A DNA stretch of 64,000 nt from Crotophaga sulcirostris. Its lineage: Eukaryota; Chordata; Aves; Cuculiformes; Crotophagidae. The position numbers were made by a program, and so were the translations under genes. Positions 47,747-60,035 of this stretch are shown piece by piece; the first letter of the stretch is position 1, and every line of letters starts with the position of its first letter. The notes under the pieces were generated by a model, which saw only the letters and a program-made list of their open reading frames with translations, searched no databases and was not told the origin of the DNA. The stretch lies in the NCBI GenBank assembly GCA_013397455.1, contig VYZB01000173.1:124001-188000 (forward strand), written 5' to 3'.

Positions 47747-48682
47747 CTCCTCCCCATGAAGAGCCATAGGCACAGCACTCATACAGTAGATACCATCATC
47801 ATCCTTCTTCCTTACTTGGAGAGAGTAGGTCTTCGGCAATGTAGGACATTGATACCAACTACCAAAGAGATTTGTGGAGGTTCAGGAGACTGGAAGTTAA
47901 ATCACTGCAAAGGGAACTCAAGGGCAGCCTGGTTATAAAATTCAAATTGTAAGAATTTGTTTTCAGCTCTTTGGTTTCCACAGTCAGTAAAGAGTGTGAA
48001 AGCGTCCCATTAAAAATTCACTATCTTCCTCGCATAAGCTTGGAGGGGAAATGCAAAGAGTAACTGACTTTCCACATTATCTTAAGACTCAGATGGATTA
48101 ATAAATACAGATAAACAAGCCCAGGAAAGGGGAGGAGTGGGGGCAAATCAGCACCTCAAGGACTGCTTTCCCAGGCTCCCCCGACTGGTCGCAAAGAATG
48201 TGAAAATTATACTTTTCTTCTTATTCTCGTTACGTTTAAAGAGGATTCTCAAATTATTAGGGACCTCTTTGTGCAGACAGTGCCAATAGGTGTCAGCTTG
48301 CAGCAAGGCGACAGGGAGCCTTGTGCAGGTATGTGCCTACGGCAGCTGCCGCTCTCCTCAATGGGTCAATGTGTTCTGCTCGCCCCAGCGCCGTGCCTGC
48401 TGCGAGCGGCGCGGCGTGTTGTTGGAAGGAACTGGATCCCTCCCCTCCTCCCACCCTGGAATGGCTTTAACGAGGAGTGTGGTTCCCGGTGGATATGGAA
48501 AAACCAACATCGTCAGCTGCTGCTGCTGGGAGAAAAACGGACTCCTTGGAATAAAAAAATATCCAGGCGGCTACAAGGCGATGGGAGAGGCGATGCAGAT
48601 AGGAGGGGCTTTGTACCAGCCCTGGCTGAAGGCCTGCACGTACCATCTCCCCATCATCTGCAACCACATTGGTACAGTCCAT
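47747..48682. other. Intronic sequence, nothing recognised
   Basis: A CpG-rich patch lies at 48380-48420 ('gcgagcggcgcggcgtg'). Two overlapping plus-strand frames (48271-48810, 48290-48697) run through it and have no recognised homology. Confidence 0.5.
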
Positions 48683-48872
48683 ATCATAGAATCATAGAAT
48701 ATGAATGCTTTGGGTTGGAAGGGACCTCTACAGGTCATCCAGTCCAACTCCCCTGCAGTGAGCAGGGACATCTTCAACCAGATCAGAGGCCCCATCCAAC
48801 CTGGCCTTGAACACCTCCAGGGGTGGGACAGCCACAACTTCTCTGGGCAATCCGCGTCAGTGCCTCACCAAG
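48683..48872 (-). repeat. CR1 LINE fragment, type A variant
   Basis: Tail 'tcatagaatcatagaatatg', then 'tgcagtgagcagggacatct' and 'cttcaaccagatcagaggcc', which differ from the usual 'cactggatcaggg' block and mark a distinct subfamily. It ends near 'cgtcagtgcctcaccaagg'. Confidence 0.93.
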
Positions 48873-50261
48873 GTCTGCCACTCTGGTTGGATTAGGGAAG
48901 AACAGTGATGGACACTCACTATATAAGAAGAAGAGAAGAAACTGAAAGGGCAGGGAATCCAACTGGAAGAGCTCTGGCCCAGAAGGAAGAGTAGGCAGAT
49001 AGGGTGGCTCTCCCAAGAAGCACTGCTATATTTTAAGTCTAGCTGCAAGGGGATTAAGAGGCTCTAAGAGACTCCTGCTTCATCCCAGCAAGGACTGTAG
49101 TGCATGGTTGACTGGGATAGCACACAGGGACACCATGAGCCAGGTGGGAGCAGGCTGAGAGCAACAGGAAGCACAGGAGGTGGTCTGGCCCAAGTCAAGG
49201 GAAGCAGGAGGTAACATGGTCCTGGGTATTGGGCCAGGGGGTCAGAATGGGATTCACAGGTGAGCTGATGTGTTGGAGCGGGACAGGGGATCAGATCCAG
49301 CTCTAGGAGAAGGAAGCAAGGACCAAGAAAGCAGAGGGGTTCCCAAAGCCAGCTGGATGAAGATCAGAGACCAGACAGGCCTCAATGGCAGTCCAGTTCC
49401 TCTGGTGAAAATCTCCCACCTCATGGATGCGATCCAGGTCCTGCAGAGCTAATGAAGCAATAACTTCTTCCAAAAACAAGAAACACTGAGAACGCCGGTG
49501 TACAGGGTTGCTGGAGAGTGAGGCAAGGGCAATGGCTCACAGAAAACGGCAGGTCCTCCATAAGGTTTGTTTTGTCCAACAGCAATATCTGAATTTCATC
49601 TCTCATGGCTTCTTCATAAAAAAATTACAGTGTCAAAGTCTGAATATAAAAACCTGCCAGGCGGTCTGGCCATAAACAGCCCTCAAATCCCGTGTTTCCA
49701 GCCTCCTGCTGCAGCGAATCAGAGTCCCTGCAAGCAACAGGAGTCTGCTCACCACTGAAAAAAAGTTTTGATCTTTTCTTATCCTTTGGTTCTACTGTCC
49801 ATCATCCACTCCTCACCACAGTGTTGGATATCTGCTACTGAAATGGAAAATAACTACTGATAGGAGGAGGGACTATGGAAAGAAAATTAGAATTAACTCT
49901 GCTTCAAAGGAAGAGTATGAATACAAATGAAATTTCCATAGATGTTCACAAGAAGAAAAAAAATCATCACTTACAACTAAATTCTAAGTACATTATATTA
50001 ATGGATTGTTATATTAATGCATTATTATTATTAAAGCAATATGAATCTATTAGCTTATTATAGAGGAAATATCAGCTTATTACAGCAGAAAAAGGCAAGA
50101 CTGTTGTACACCGGTGAAAACTCTCTTCCATATAGGACAGCTTCTACTCCCTGCTCCCACAGGAGCCCTTCTCCCACCATGGTGGGAGTGAGCAATGCAC
50201 CCACATGCGCCAGCACCCTGAGAAACTGCACTGCAATCCACCCCAAGACCCAGCACACAAC
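48873..50261. other. Intronic sequence, nothing recognised
   Basis: 49090-49400 is purine-rich. 49870-50060 is A/T-rich. No gene or repeat recognised. Confidence 0.5.
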
Positions 50262-50590
50262 ACAGAATCATAGAATCATAGAATGGTTTGGGTTGAAAGA
50301 GACCTCAAAGCCCATCCAGTTCCAACTCCCTGCCATGGGCAGGGACACCTCCCACTGGATCAGGGGGCTCAAAGCCACATCCAACCTGGCCTTGAACACC
50401 TCCAGGGATGGGGCAGCCACCACTGCTCTGGGCAACCTGTGCCAGGGCCTCCCCACCCTCACAGGAAAATATTTCTTCCTAAGATCTCATCTCAGTCTCC
50501 CCTCTTTCTGTGGAAAACCATTTGCCCTCGTCTTGTCCCTGCACTCCCTGACCAAGAGCCCCTTCCTGGGTTTCCTGTAGCACCCTTCAA
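50262..50590 (-). repeat. CR1 LINE fragment, type A
   Basis: Two tail repeats (agaatcatagaatcatagaa), 'ccctgccatgggcagggaca', 'gggatggggcagccaccact' and 'ctgcactccctgaccaagag'. It ends after 'tgggtttcctgtagcaccc'. The match to the usual A type is close, so it is a relatively young copy. Confidence 0.96.
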
Positions 50591-51450
50591 GCATCCCTGG
50601 TGTAAAATTGTTAGCTATAATTAATAGTCAGAAATCATCCCAGTGGTGATAACTTTGAATTCTAAAAATGCTGTCTTAATTTTTTTTAATGAAAATGGCT
50701 ATGTTTGACTCAGGGCATGTTTCAGATTCACTGGGAACTTGCAAAGAAAGAGAATTAGTCGTGGATCATGGACCATGAACAAAATACAGACCTCAGCACA
50801 CAAGTATCGCTAATTCACCTACTGGCAAACTCTGAGCTGTCTGGGAAAGGGTTAATTCTGGCAACATTGGAGCTTTATTGTGTGCACAGCCAGAATTAGC
50901 TTACACTACAAAATGAAACACCGTGAAACCTGTCCTGCATTAAGGGTAGTGGAACTACATAATAATTTATGAACTGGACTATGGTTTACACCACAGACAA
51001 ACAATTGCGAAGCAGGAGGTCTTAGGAAGCCGAAGGTTAAAGGTGATTGCATATTACCTGGACTTCCCTTCAATAACTCAACACATGACCATTAGCCTGG
51101 TTTATCTGGCTCTATTAGGAAGAGCCGATGAAAACTTTTAATCTGCTTCCAAATGGCTCCGGGCACTGAGCAGATATTAGCTGAGTTTGTTGGGAGCCCT
51201 GAAATCAAACTAGAAGTGGGGAGCTCCATTCCCCAGCCCTCTTTTGGACTTTAGGAGCTGGGCCCCAGTAGCAGCCACCGTGCTAAGGGTGACCCAGCCC
51301 TGCCCACAAACCCCTGCCTATGCACACCCGGCCGGCACTGTCTCATGGATGGACCCACACACCAGGTCAAACAGAGCAAAATTGGCACCAGGAGCCGCTC
51401 TGGGAACATTTCATGACTTTAATTGCACCGCCAGTTTATTTTGCTTATAA
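50591..51450. other. Intronic sequence, possible conserved non-coding DNA
   Basis: 50870-51190 is compact, non-repetitive and stop-rich ('acataataatttatgaactg', 'gaccattagcctggtttatc'). No gene recognised; conservation is only a guess. Confidence 0.4.
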
Positions 51451-51870
51451 GTCATAGAATCATAGAATCGCTTGGTTGGAAAAGATCTTTGAGATCATCG
51501 AGTGCAACCGTACCTGTCTACCACTAAACCACCCCTGAGCACCTCATCTACCCGTCTTTTAAACACCTCCAGGGATGTGGACTCAACCACCTCCCTGGGC
51601 AGCCTCTGCCAGCGCCTCAGAACCCTTTTGGTGAAGAAATTTTTCCTGATATCTAATCTAAACCTCCCCTGGTGCCACTTGAGGCCATTACCTCTCATTC
51701 CATCACCTGTCACCTGAGAGAACAGACCAACACCCACCTCGCTACAACCTCTTTTCAGGCAGTTGTAGACAATGATGAGGTCTCCCCTCAGCCTCCTTTT
51801 CTCCAGGCTAAACAACCCCAGTTCCCTCAGCCAATTCTTCTAAGACTTGTTGTCTAGCCCCTTCACCAGC
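51451..51870 (-). repeat. CR1 LINE fragment, type C, open ORF2 C-terminus
   Basis: The minus-strand frame 51495-51815 is open for 106 codons with [40 protein letters not shown] and [18 protein letters not shown]. Tail 'gtcatagaatcatagaatcg'. It is the same type as 46116-46570 and similarly preserved. Confidence 0.96.
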
Positions 51871-51940
51871 ATAGTTACTGAAGGTGGTTTCCCTCCTTAC
51901 CTGTCCTGCCACTGACATACCTGATCACATACCACTCCCC

Positions 51941-52015
51941 ACAGAATCATAGTTGGAAAAGATTTTTGAGATTATTGAGTTCAAAAGTACCTGTTTGCTA
52001 CTAAACCATGGAGCC
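51941..52015 (-). repeat. CR1 LINE 3' end, type C, very short
   Basis: 'acagaatcatagttggaaaa', 'gatttttgagattattgagt' and 'tttgctactaaaccatgg'. It has the same type and orientation as the copy that ends 70 bp to the left but is more diverged, so it is a separate older insertion, not a duplication. Confidence 0.88.
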
Positions 52016-55000
52016 CTTAGTAAGATGCTCCTGGAAGGAAACCCACATTATAAATTACCACCAACTTACTAGAAGTGACTAATTACCCTGTAACCGAAAC
52101 CAGGATGATCGCCTTCTGCATATTCCATGATGCCCTCACTGCCACCTGAATGCCAGCTCTGCTCTAAGTGGCACTTGCTCTACAGAAGCCCAGAGCAGCC
52201 TCCACATCCCACTCCTGCTCCCAGGGCATCCCATGCTGCCTGCGGGTCCCAGGGCCACCCCTCATCCCCTTTGCTCTCGGGCCACGGGAAGCCAGCACTG
52301 AACACTGAGCAAATTCAACACGCTTTGCCCCAAAATAGCATGACTTTGGCTGACAATAAAGACTGACCTTGTGGTCGTGCCAACGAAGTTTCCAAAAATA
52401 ATCCTTTCTTGGTTGGATGTGATCGCAGCTGTAAGTGTTTCAAAGCCCTTGTGTTAACAGGGGGGTTCCCCCCTGCTCCTTTGCAGCTTGGCAATACTGC
52501 AATTGAACAATAGGTTTCATTTCTTGAGTAAAAGCTGGATCACACAGCTACTGCTCTGTTGGATTGCATATTAGTTTTACTATAAGGCTGAAACAAAGAC
52601 AAGGTCCTGCCTCAAGGAGTTTACACCCTTAATTAGCCTTCATTAAGGTAGCAGCTTCCTACAGCTCCAGCCCCAGTGACTGCTTACAGGGACACATCCA
52701 AAAGGCAGTGGAGTCTTCAAAAGAATCTCATCCACTTCTGCATTGCTATTGCTGCTCCTGGGACACACCAGTGGCAGGAGCCCTGGAAAGAACCAGGCTG
52801 GGAAGGACCTTAGTGCCCCAGGCATCCCTTGCTGTCACACCTACAGGGACCAGGTCACCCAGCAGGGCAGCAGAAGCACACCAGACCCCACAGCCAGCAT
52901 GTGCTTCCCATAGCAGAGCCAACTGCGAGTAATTCCCCAAATCAAACACACCATGACTCCTAAAGTGCCTCCTGACAGCACAATGGTGCCCACCTGGGCC
53001 TTCTGCTGGTGCAGTACTGCTGGGGAAGGGGAGACAGCGTTGCATGTTTGCAGACCTGTGAGATGTTCCTGAAGACCTTTAAGCAAGACAGAGTTGTACT
53101 GGTGGAAGAAGACAAGGGATAACCTGGAGAATCTGAGTGGTGAGCATCACCCTGGGGAGAAGGGATCTCACAGACTCGATTTAACTCAGGCTTCAATCTG
53201 TTAACCCTTGTCTTACCCAAGAGCTGTCTACACTCCCCATTTCTCCAGCAGCTCCAGCAATGCCTGCCTATCCTCCAGCAGCATAACCAGTTCATTGAGC
53301 ATGTTTCAAACAGCACTTGCTGCATCTCTCCAACGAGTCCCATCTCCCCGCGCCACAACATCGCAGTGCATCAATTTTAAACAAACAAGGACAGAATTAA
53401 CCCGATGCATCACCATGCCCTGTAGTTCAGCCTCTGTGTGTGTGTGTGTGTATTAAAGGAAAATAAACAGACCTAAATTGGAAATCCTGGAAATGGATTA
53501 TTTATTTATTTGCACTGCAAGCCAAGTCAGAGGCACCTACTGCCTTAAAACTTCTATAAACTGAAGCAACTGTTTAAGAAGAACAAATTTGGGATGTTTA
53601 AGTAACTTCTAAGAGAAATAAACAGTGTCGGTCCACAGCAGAGTGAAAATATTGAGCCATCACCAAAACCTGTCAAATCAAAGGTAACAAATGAAAGGCC
53701 TTCATGATAGCGACTGCACATTCTCAGGGTTGCTTGAGCTACACTTCAGCCTGGCAGATTGTTTACCTTTCCAGCCAAATCCATCATCCCCCTGACATTC
53801 CCAGCAAACACAAACAAGGGAACTCGGCTTTGTTGCTGAGTTTTGGGGAGAGCAATAACAAACCTGGCTCACTTCAGAGGGAGGAGGACAAGTCTGCGCT
53901 TTACCTGCTCCAAGCTGGCACCGGGAACCCCTCTGCACGTGACACTTTCCTAACAGCCCCGGAAAACAGGAATCAGGACACAGGGACAAAATCTTCTGTT
54001 GGCCTCCAGTTGCACCTGACATAACACAGCCTTTCCTTGTCCCCAGGACAGTAAATACCCTTTGATCAGGGCAGTCACCCCGGGACAGACACCTGCCAGT
54101 GCCTGGGGCCTTGGCGCCCCAGTGAGTAGGGGGAGAGGCAGGATGGGACCACCAGGAAATGCTCAGGGCTCTCCAGTTCCCTGCAGGGTTTCCTGCACGG
54201 GATGGTACAGATGGGGCAGAAACAGCAGGAGAAGGAGTTCTTTTCTTCATTGCCCTTTGCTCAGTGCAGCCAAGCTCAACCCTCTGCCCCATCCCAGGCA
54301 GACACTAACATCACCGTCCTGTTCAAACTGGACACCAACTAAATTAGGATTAACCCATGTTACCAGTTAGCAAAAGCTGGTAATAACTTTATTTGCTTGG
54401 TTTCCAGGCAAGGAAGATGAGGACAAGAGGGTCAGCTGTCTGCAACCCCAGGGGACCTACACCTCCACTGACCATGATGATCCCTGGGATGTGCAGCTTC
54501 CTTTGGCTTGGTGGGTCTTTGGTCCCCTCTGTGCCCACCACAAGCCCCTTGGTACCGCTGAACCCCTCGTTGACCACAGAGGAGGTGCTGCAAGATAGCA
54601 GACAGGAAGGCAATGAGGGAAAAGGCCACAGCACCCCGTATTTCTTAGGGTACAGACCACAGAAGCTCTAAAATACACCCCATGGTGCTTAACTCACACC
54701 TAAACCCAAGGGGCAGGTGTATTTTTAATTTAATAAGTAGCCTCACAGGTATAAACAAGGCGGAAAGGGCAAGGGAGGTCTTCAGCTGCTTTTCCTTACA
54801 AACAAGTCTGCAAGGCTCCAAACATCCCCCCACCTAATGCTGTTAACAAAATATTATGTGTATTTATTTGTGTGTAGAGGAGGAGGAGATCTGGGGGGAG
54901 CAGTGGGCATTCATCTTGTGCTAAAATACTCCAGGGCTATTGCTATGGCACATGGAGAAAGCTGCCCACCAGACTGAGAGGTATATCCTTAATTTTGCCT

Positions 55001-55116
55001 GTCTGTCTGTTTCCACTTGTCCACCCGTTCGTCATTTACTTTGCCAACCCTTTGTGTCCTACCTGAACAGCACTGGTCTTGACCACATCCCACAGAGCCC
55101 CGTGGCTCTTCTTCTA
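52016..55116. other. CR1-free intronic stretch (3.1 kb)
   Basis: Contains a TG repeat near 53435-53451. A 196-codon minus-strand frame (53702-54292) is Cys/Ser/Gly-rich with no domain I recognise. No repeat elements seen. Confidence 0.5.
53434..53451. repeat. (TG)n microsatellite
   Basis: About nine TG units between 'cagcctc' and 'tattaaagg'. Confidence 0.92.
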
Positions 55117-55348
55117 GATTTAGATTAGATCTTAGGAAGAAATTTTTCATGATGAGAGTGGTGAGGCACTGGCAGAGGTTACCGAGAGAAGTGGTGGCTG
55201 CTCCATCCCTGGAGATGTTCAAGGCCAAGTTGGATGGGGCTTTCAGCACCCTGATCCAGTGGGAGGTGTCCCTGCCCATGGTAGGGGGGTTGGAACTGGA
55301 TGGGCTTTGAGGTCCCTTCCAACCCAAACCATTGTATGAGTCTATGAT
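55117..55348 (+). repeat. CR1 LINE fragment, type A
   Basis: 'tagatttagattagatctta', 'gtggctgctccatccctgga', 'cctgcccatggtaggggggt' and tail 'accattgtatgagtctatga'. It starts inside the LDLRK codons. Confidence 0.95.
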
Positions 55349-55783
55349 CCTCTGCACTAGGAATCTTAAGAAATAACATCCTCCTACCGCTGATCTGAAA
55401 CCCTCACCGGCAAAGCTGCGGGACCACCTAGGGGCTGCTCCTGCCACCAAGCCAGTGGAGGGTTTGCTGCAGCTTTTAGCTGCGGCCAAGAAGGAAATCC
55501 ACACCACAGAGTCCAAGGAGGGGAAGGAAAGAGAGGGAAAAAGGAGGAAAGGCAAGTTACGGATTTCACACCTGGAATATGTTTAGGAAATGTAGTGAAA
55601 ACAACTCTTGATCCCCGTTACTAAACTGATACAGTAATTCGAAAATCTTGCCTCTTGCTCCATGCTTTCCTCTTGTGGTGACATTTCAAGGCAAAAGAGC
55701 AATGAAGAGCAGCAGGATGAGTGTTGTCTGGGCATGATAAGGCAGCCAGGATGGATCCTTTGAGATTCTGGGGCTTTGGGCAA
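55349..55783. other. Intronic spacer, nothing recognised
   Basis: Unique-looking sequence between two same-strand CR1 copies. Confidence 0.55.
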
Positions 55784-55876
55784 CCTGAACCATTGGAAGG
55801 TATCCCCGCCTATGGCAGGGGGGTGAACTGGATGGGCTTTAAGGTCCCTTCCAACCCAAACTATTCTATGATTCTA
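55784..55876 (+). repeat. CR1 LINE 3' end, type A, very short
   Basis: 'cattggaaggtatccccgcc', 'tatggcaggggggtgaactg' and tail 'actattctatgattctaaat'. About 90 bp. Confidence 0.92.
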
Positions 55877-58652
55877 AATACACATTTTACTAGTTGGAAG
55901 ATTTTTTCTTGGCTTTACACAGATCTAGCTTAAAAATGCCAGGAAAACTGTGGCAGAGTAAGCCAACACAGCAAGACGAGGGCGCAAGAGTTAAAGCATC
56001 AGAGAGCAGCGACTGAGCTCTGGGTGCCAGGCACAGAGACAAGGAGATGATGGGGAAACGGGTGCCTGGTGACCAGAGGAGAAAGGATCCTATTTTCCTT
56101 CCAGCTTCCCTAAAAACAGAAATGAAACTGCAAATGAAGGGCTGCAGAGAGCCATTCTCCCACAGCTCCAACAAATTCACTGGCACTGCTGCCAGTTTAC
56201 ACCGATGAGAGTAAAGAAACAGCTGGGAGAAATGAGAGTAAATGTATGAGCTCAGTAGGAACAAAAGCACACAGGGATGAGGGTGCGATCAAAGTAGCTG
56301 ATCATTTACCTATGGATCACTGCAATAGATCTTCCTGTCCCTTCCACAGACCCACGCTGGGTCTCAGCTCCTGTGAGGACACCAGGAGTATGTCTGGCTT
56401 CACAGAAGGAAGAAGCAGCCTTCTCAGAACCTCAATACAGGGTCCAGGAAAGCAAAATCCACAAAAAAAAGTACCAAAAGTAAAGGAAACCCCTCTACGC
56501 TCCCTGTAAACTCTACAGACAGAAACAGGAACTGGAAGTTGACCAATTCCTGTTCAATTCTGGGGTTTAAAATCCTCTGGGACATGAACCCAGCCCCTCC
56601 TCTTTCTCTTTTAAGCCACGTGTAATCTGTAAGCAGGTAAGAAAATAAGAGTTCAATTAGAGCTACTGCAACTCCACAATTGTTTAGACATAATTGTCTA
56701 AATAAAATAAAGGGCTTAATTAGCAGTATCATCAAAACGAAAGGCATATTTGAATAAACATGCTGCTGCTTCAGTCAAAAGCAATTAACATTGCACTTGA
56801 TAAGAGCAATCTCGGCTGGATGCAGATGTTTTTAATAATGCAAATATTTTTCCTACTTGTAATAATTAAAACCATTTTTTTTTTCCTTTTTTTTAAGGAA
56901 TTCTGCAAGACTGGTGCTGAGAATAATCAATATCTCACATTGACCCCCAAGAACTGTATCTATCATCCCTGATAAGGGGATGTTAGACAGCAAGCAAACT
57001 GGCCTCACATCCGTGGACTTAAAAGAAATGTTTTTGCATTCCACTTTAGTGAAATAAATAAACTGGGCACCACAAGACCACACACCACAGAGCCATGTCC
57101 CACTTTGTGTCCCTAAACTCTTAAAATAAAAGAGGAGATGGAGCCTGTCCATCCTAGTTTTGTTCATTAAGATCTGGAATTCTGCTTTTTTAACCTACTT
57201 CAAGTCAAGAATGAAAGGCAGCTCCTAGGTAAAATAAAAAACATGATCAAATGAAAGTGTATCCTCCACGCAACTGCCCCGGGCTGGAACGGAGTTCTAG
57301 GACCTACCTAGTAACACTATAAAACCAAAATAAGGACCAAGACAGGCTCCCTCTTGACTACCAACAAGCCTTGTATGGATCCCATTTGCCTAAGGGAGAG
57401 AAGGATGTTGCAGATCACAAATCACATGGATGTATGGTGAAAATTAAACACGTTTTCCCAAATTTGAGAACTGGAGCTGTGAAACTGCTCCATGTCAGAT
57501 GAAACAGCAGAGTCGAATGAAGTCATTTCTCACCCGTTAATAGATTCAGCCATCAAAAAGGTACAGGAGACAGACTGTGCTGGACTCCTTATTAAAGTGA
57601 GAGCCTTCCTGACCCTGCATGTTAATTAAAAATGAGTAGAATTTATAGGTACTTTTGAATTTAATTAAAGCGGGGTCTTGGAGCTCTTAATTGTGTTCTT
57701 CACAGGGTGGGCTGGCTGCCCTGAGAAGCAGGACCCACTCTGAAGCCGGCTGCAGCCCTGGCGCTGCCAACCCACCCAACCAGGCTCTGCTCTGTGGAGT
57801 TGCTGTTTGGCCTCAGAGCCAGGAGGAACCCATGGAAGGGGACCAGTTGGAACACTTGGAAGGGGACCAGCCAGCCACCGCTCACCCCACAACCTCCGCA
57901 AGCTAGAAGGAACCTCTAATAGTCCTTCAAAACCAAAAAACAGATCACTGTAGGCTCAAGAGAGGGGAAAGCAAAAGTCTGGACAAGGTACATTTTACTG
58001 CAGATCCTGTCCCAAGCCTGCAGTGCAGGGACCCAGCAGGCCATCTGTCCCTGTCTGGTCCAGCTTCACCCCACCATCAGAGCTTGAGCCAGTACATAAG
58101 ATCTCTCCTGTCCCTGTTGCTTCTTTTTCTACTCCAGTTAATGAAACTTCAGCATCAAAACTTGAGCCATGCAGGCATCAAAATTACAGTGTCCATCTGT
58201 CATCCCCACACTAATATGGTTTGCAGCCCAGCTCTTGGAATTTAATGTCTGCAGTAATGAAGGAAACTGCTGGGAAAGCGTTCAAGAATTCCCTAATCAG
58301 CGAGTTAACGAATGCTGCTCTACAGAAGCGCATTAGAAAGGGTCACTCTGCAGACCAGGAACCATGCATTAAACAATGTCACCACTAGGCAGAAACAGAA
58401 CCAGGCATCAAGGAAAACTTCCAGAAAGCAGCAGATTGAAGCAGGAGTTGATTTCCAATAGGGAAAGGCTGGAAGAGAAGCAGGTAAATCACTGTAGAAA
58501 CCCATCCCCTTGTGTAGCATTGATGGGGACAGTGGCAACACTGAAGCACATCAGTATATAAAGGGAATTAAAACAACCACATTTCCCAATGTAGTAATAT
58601 TTACTAAAAAGAAACAACTTGCTGCAATTCATAAATTATGAGGATGACTCTA
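55877..58652. other. CR1-free intronic stretch (2.8 kb)
   Basis: 56640-56960 is A/T-rich with a run of T near 56876. No gene or repeat recognised. Frames of 104-126 codons on the minus strand (55890-56270, 56853-57167) have no recognised homology. Confidence 0.5.
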
Positions 58653-58787
58653 TAGAGAACAGAATGGTTTGGGTTGGAAGGGACCTCAAAGCCCATCCAG
58701 TTGTACCCTGTCTGCCATGGGCAGGGACAACTTCCATTGGATCAGATTGCTCAAAGCCCCATCCAACCTGGCCTTGAACACCTCCAA
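58653..58787 (-). repeat. CR1 LINE 3' end, type A, left arm of a fold-back
   Basis: 'agaacagaatggtttgggtt', 'ctgccatgggcagggacaac' and 'catccaacctggccttgaac' up to 'acctcc', then an abrupt switch to a plus-strand CR1 end. The tail is reduced to one damaged repeat. Confidence 0.93.
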
Positions 58788-58790
58788 AAT

Positions 58791-58865
58791 GTTAGGGTTG
58801 TAATGGTTGGAAATGGATGGGCTTTAACGTCCCTCACAACCGAATCATTCTATGATTCTACGATT
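58791..58865 (+). repeat. CR1 LINE 3' end, type A, right arm of a fold-back
   Basis: 'gttagggttgtaatggttgg', 'aaatggatgggctttaacgt' and tail 'aatcattctatgattctacg'. It pairs with 58660-58702 as an imperfect inverted repeat, with a loop of about 100 bp formed by the longer left arm. Confidence 0.92.
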
Positions 58866-59896
58866 TTGCTTGTCCAACAGACACTGAATAGACCTTCAAA
58901 ACATGGGGCACATAATTTTTAATGAAGGGGCTCTCTTGCTTCTGACAAGATGTACGAATCCGAACTCCCATTCCACCATGGGTACAGGAACACCACGGTG
59001 TTTCCCAGGGCAAATGCTTCTCAGACGCTGTTTATATTCAATTTTATCAGTTCTACGTAATAAAAAAGTCATCTGGCACAGGGCTGAATGGGTGCAGCTG
59101 AGCAGTGTAACCTCAACGCACATGCAGTGAGTCCGAAGAAAAGCAAAGCAGAGCAGCTACTCTCTCTGAAGTCAAATGGCAAAATGCCCGTTTTGTGTCA
59201 AATGCCAATGCAAAAATACTTGCTGATTCCTCCAGCAGTTTATTACAAGTGATGAAGTCCCCCGAGGTGCCTCCGAAGTTGTTTTTCTGCTACCAGGCTC
59301 AGCCCAGCAGAGAACAATAGAGATTGTGCAGCTCAGATGACAGGCTAAGACGAATAACAGGAAGGTGAATAAGAATGGTGCTCGCAACAGGCTCTGAAAA
59401 CCAATTCCAATCACACAATCCCCTCTTCAAAAAGTTGTATTTTCACCTAATGTGAAGCGACTGTGGAAAACTCTTGTGACCATGAACAAACACAACAACT
59501 GACCAAGCTGCTGGCAGGCTGGGAGCCCAAGGTAGCCTGGCAATAAGCTGCTGGGCTGTCCACCCACTCTGCTCCCCTTCAGTTTGCTGGGAAGGAAAGG
59601 TCTCCACCACACTAACAGGTACAGAAGTCTTTGATTTACAGTTACCTGTGTGTACTCATCTCGATTCATCTCTGCTCCAAGGTACCTCTGGGCTGGCAGG
59701 AGTTCGCATTGCCACAGCGGCGGGTTCCCCAAAGCACCGCATGTAGAGCAGTGACCCTCAACTAAAAACACTTCATTTAAAAGACAGTAAATAAAACACA
59801 CAAGATCGTTTCTGAGGAATGGACCTTCAGAGAGTCCAAGTTGGAACTCCCTGGTGCTCCGTGGCTCCCACCTGTTCTCTGACTGTTCATCTCACC
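58866..59896. other. Intronic sequence, nothing recognised
   Basis: No gene or repeat recognised. Confidence 0.55.
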
Positions 59897-60035
59897 TAGA
59901 ATCATACAATCATAGAGGTCAGAAAAGACCTCTAAGTTCACCCAGTCCAACTGTCAGCCTGACACCACTGTGCCTACTCAACCATGTCCCAAAATGCCAT
60001 GTCAACATGCTTTTTGAACACCTCCAGGGATGATG
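59897..60035 (-). repeat. CR1 LINE 3' end, type B
   Basis: Tail 'tagaatcatacaatcataga', then 'gtcagaaaagacctctaagt', 'ccaactgtcagcctgacacc' and 'tttttgaacacctccaggga'. Confidence 0.93.

Noticed and set aside
48271..48810. 179-codon plus-strand frame through a GC-rich patch
   Set aside because: A second frame is open across the same DNA, the end runs into CR1, and no domain is seen.
53702..54292. 196-codon Cys- and Ser-rich minus-strand frame
   Set aside because: Cysteine spacing follows no domain I know, and shorter frames are open on the other strand over the same DNA.
54989..55555. 188-codon minus-strand frame
   Set aside because: Its core is antisense of the CR1 at 55117-55348.
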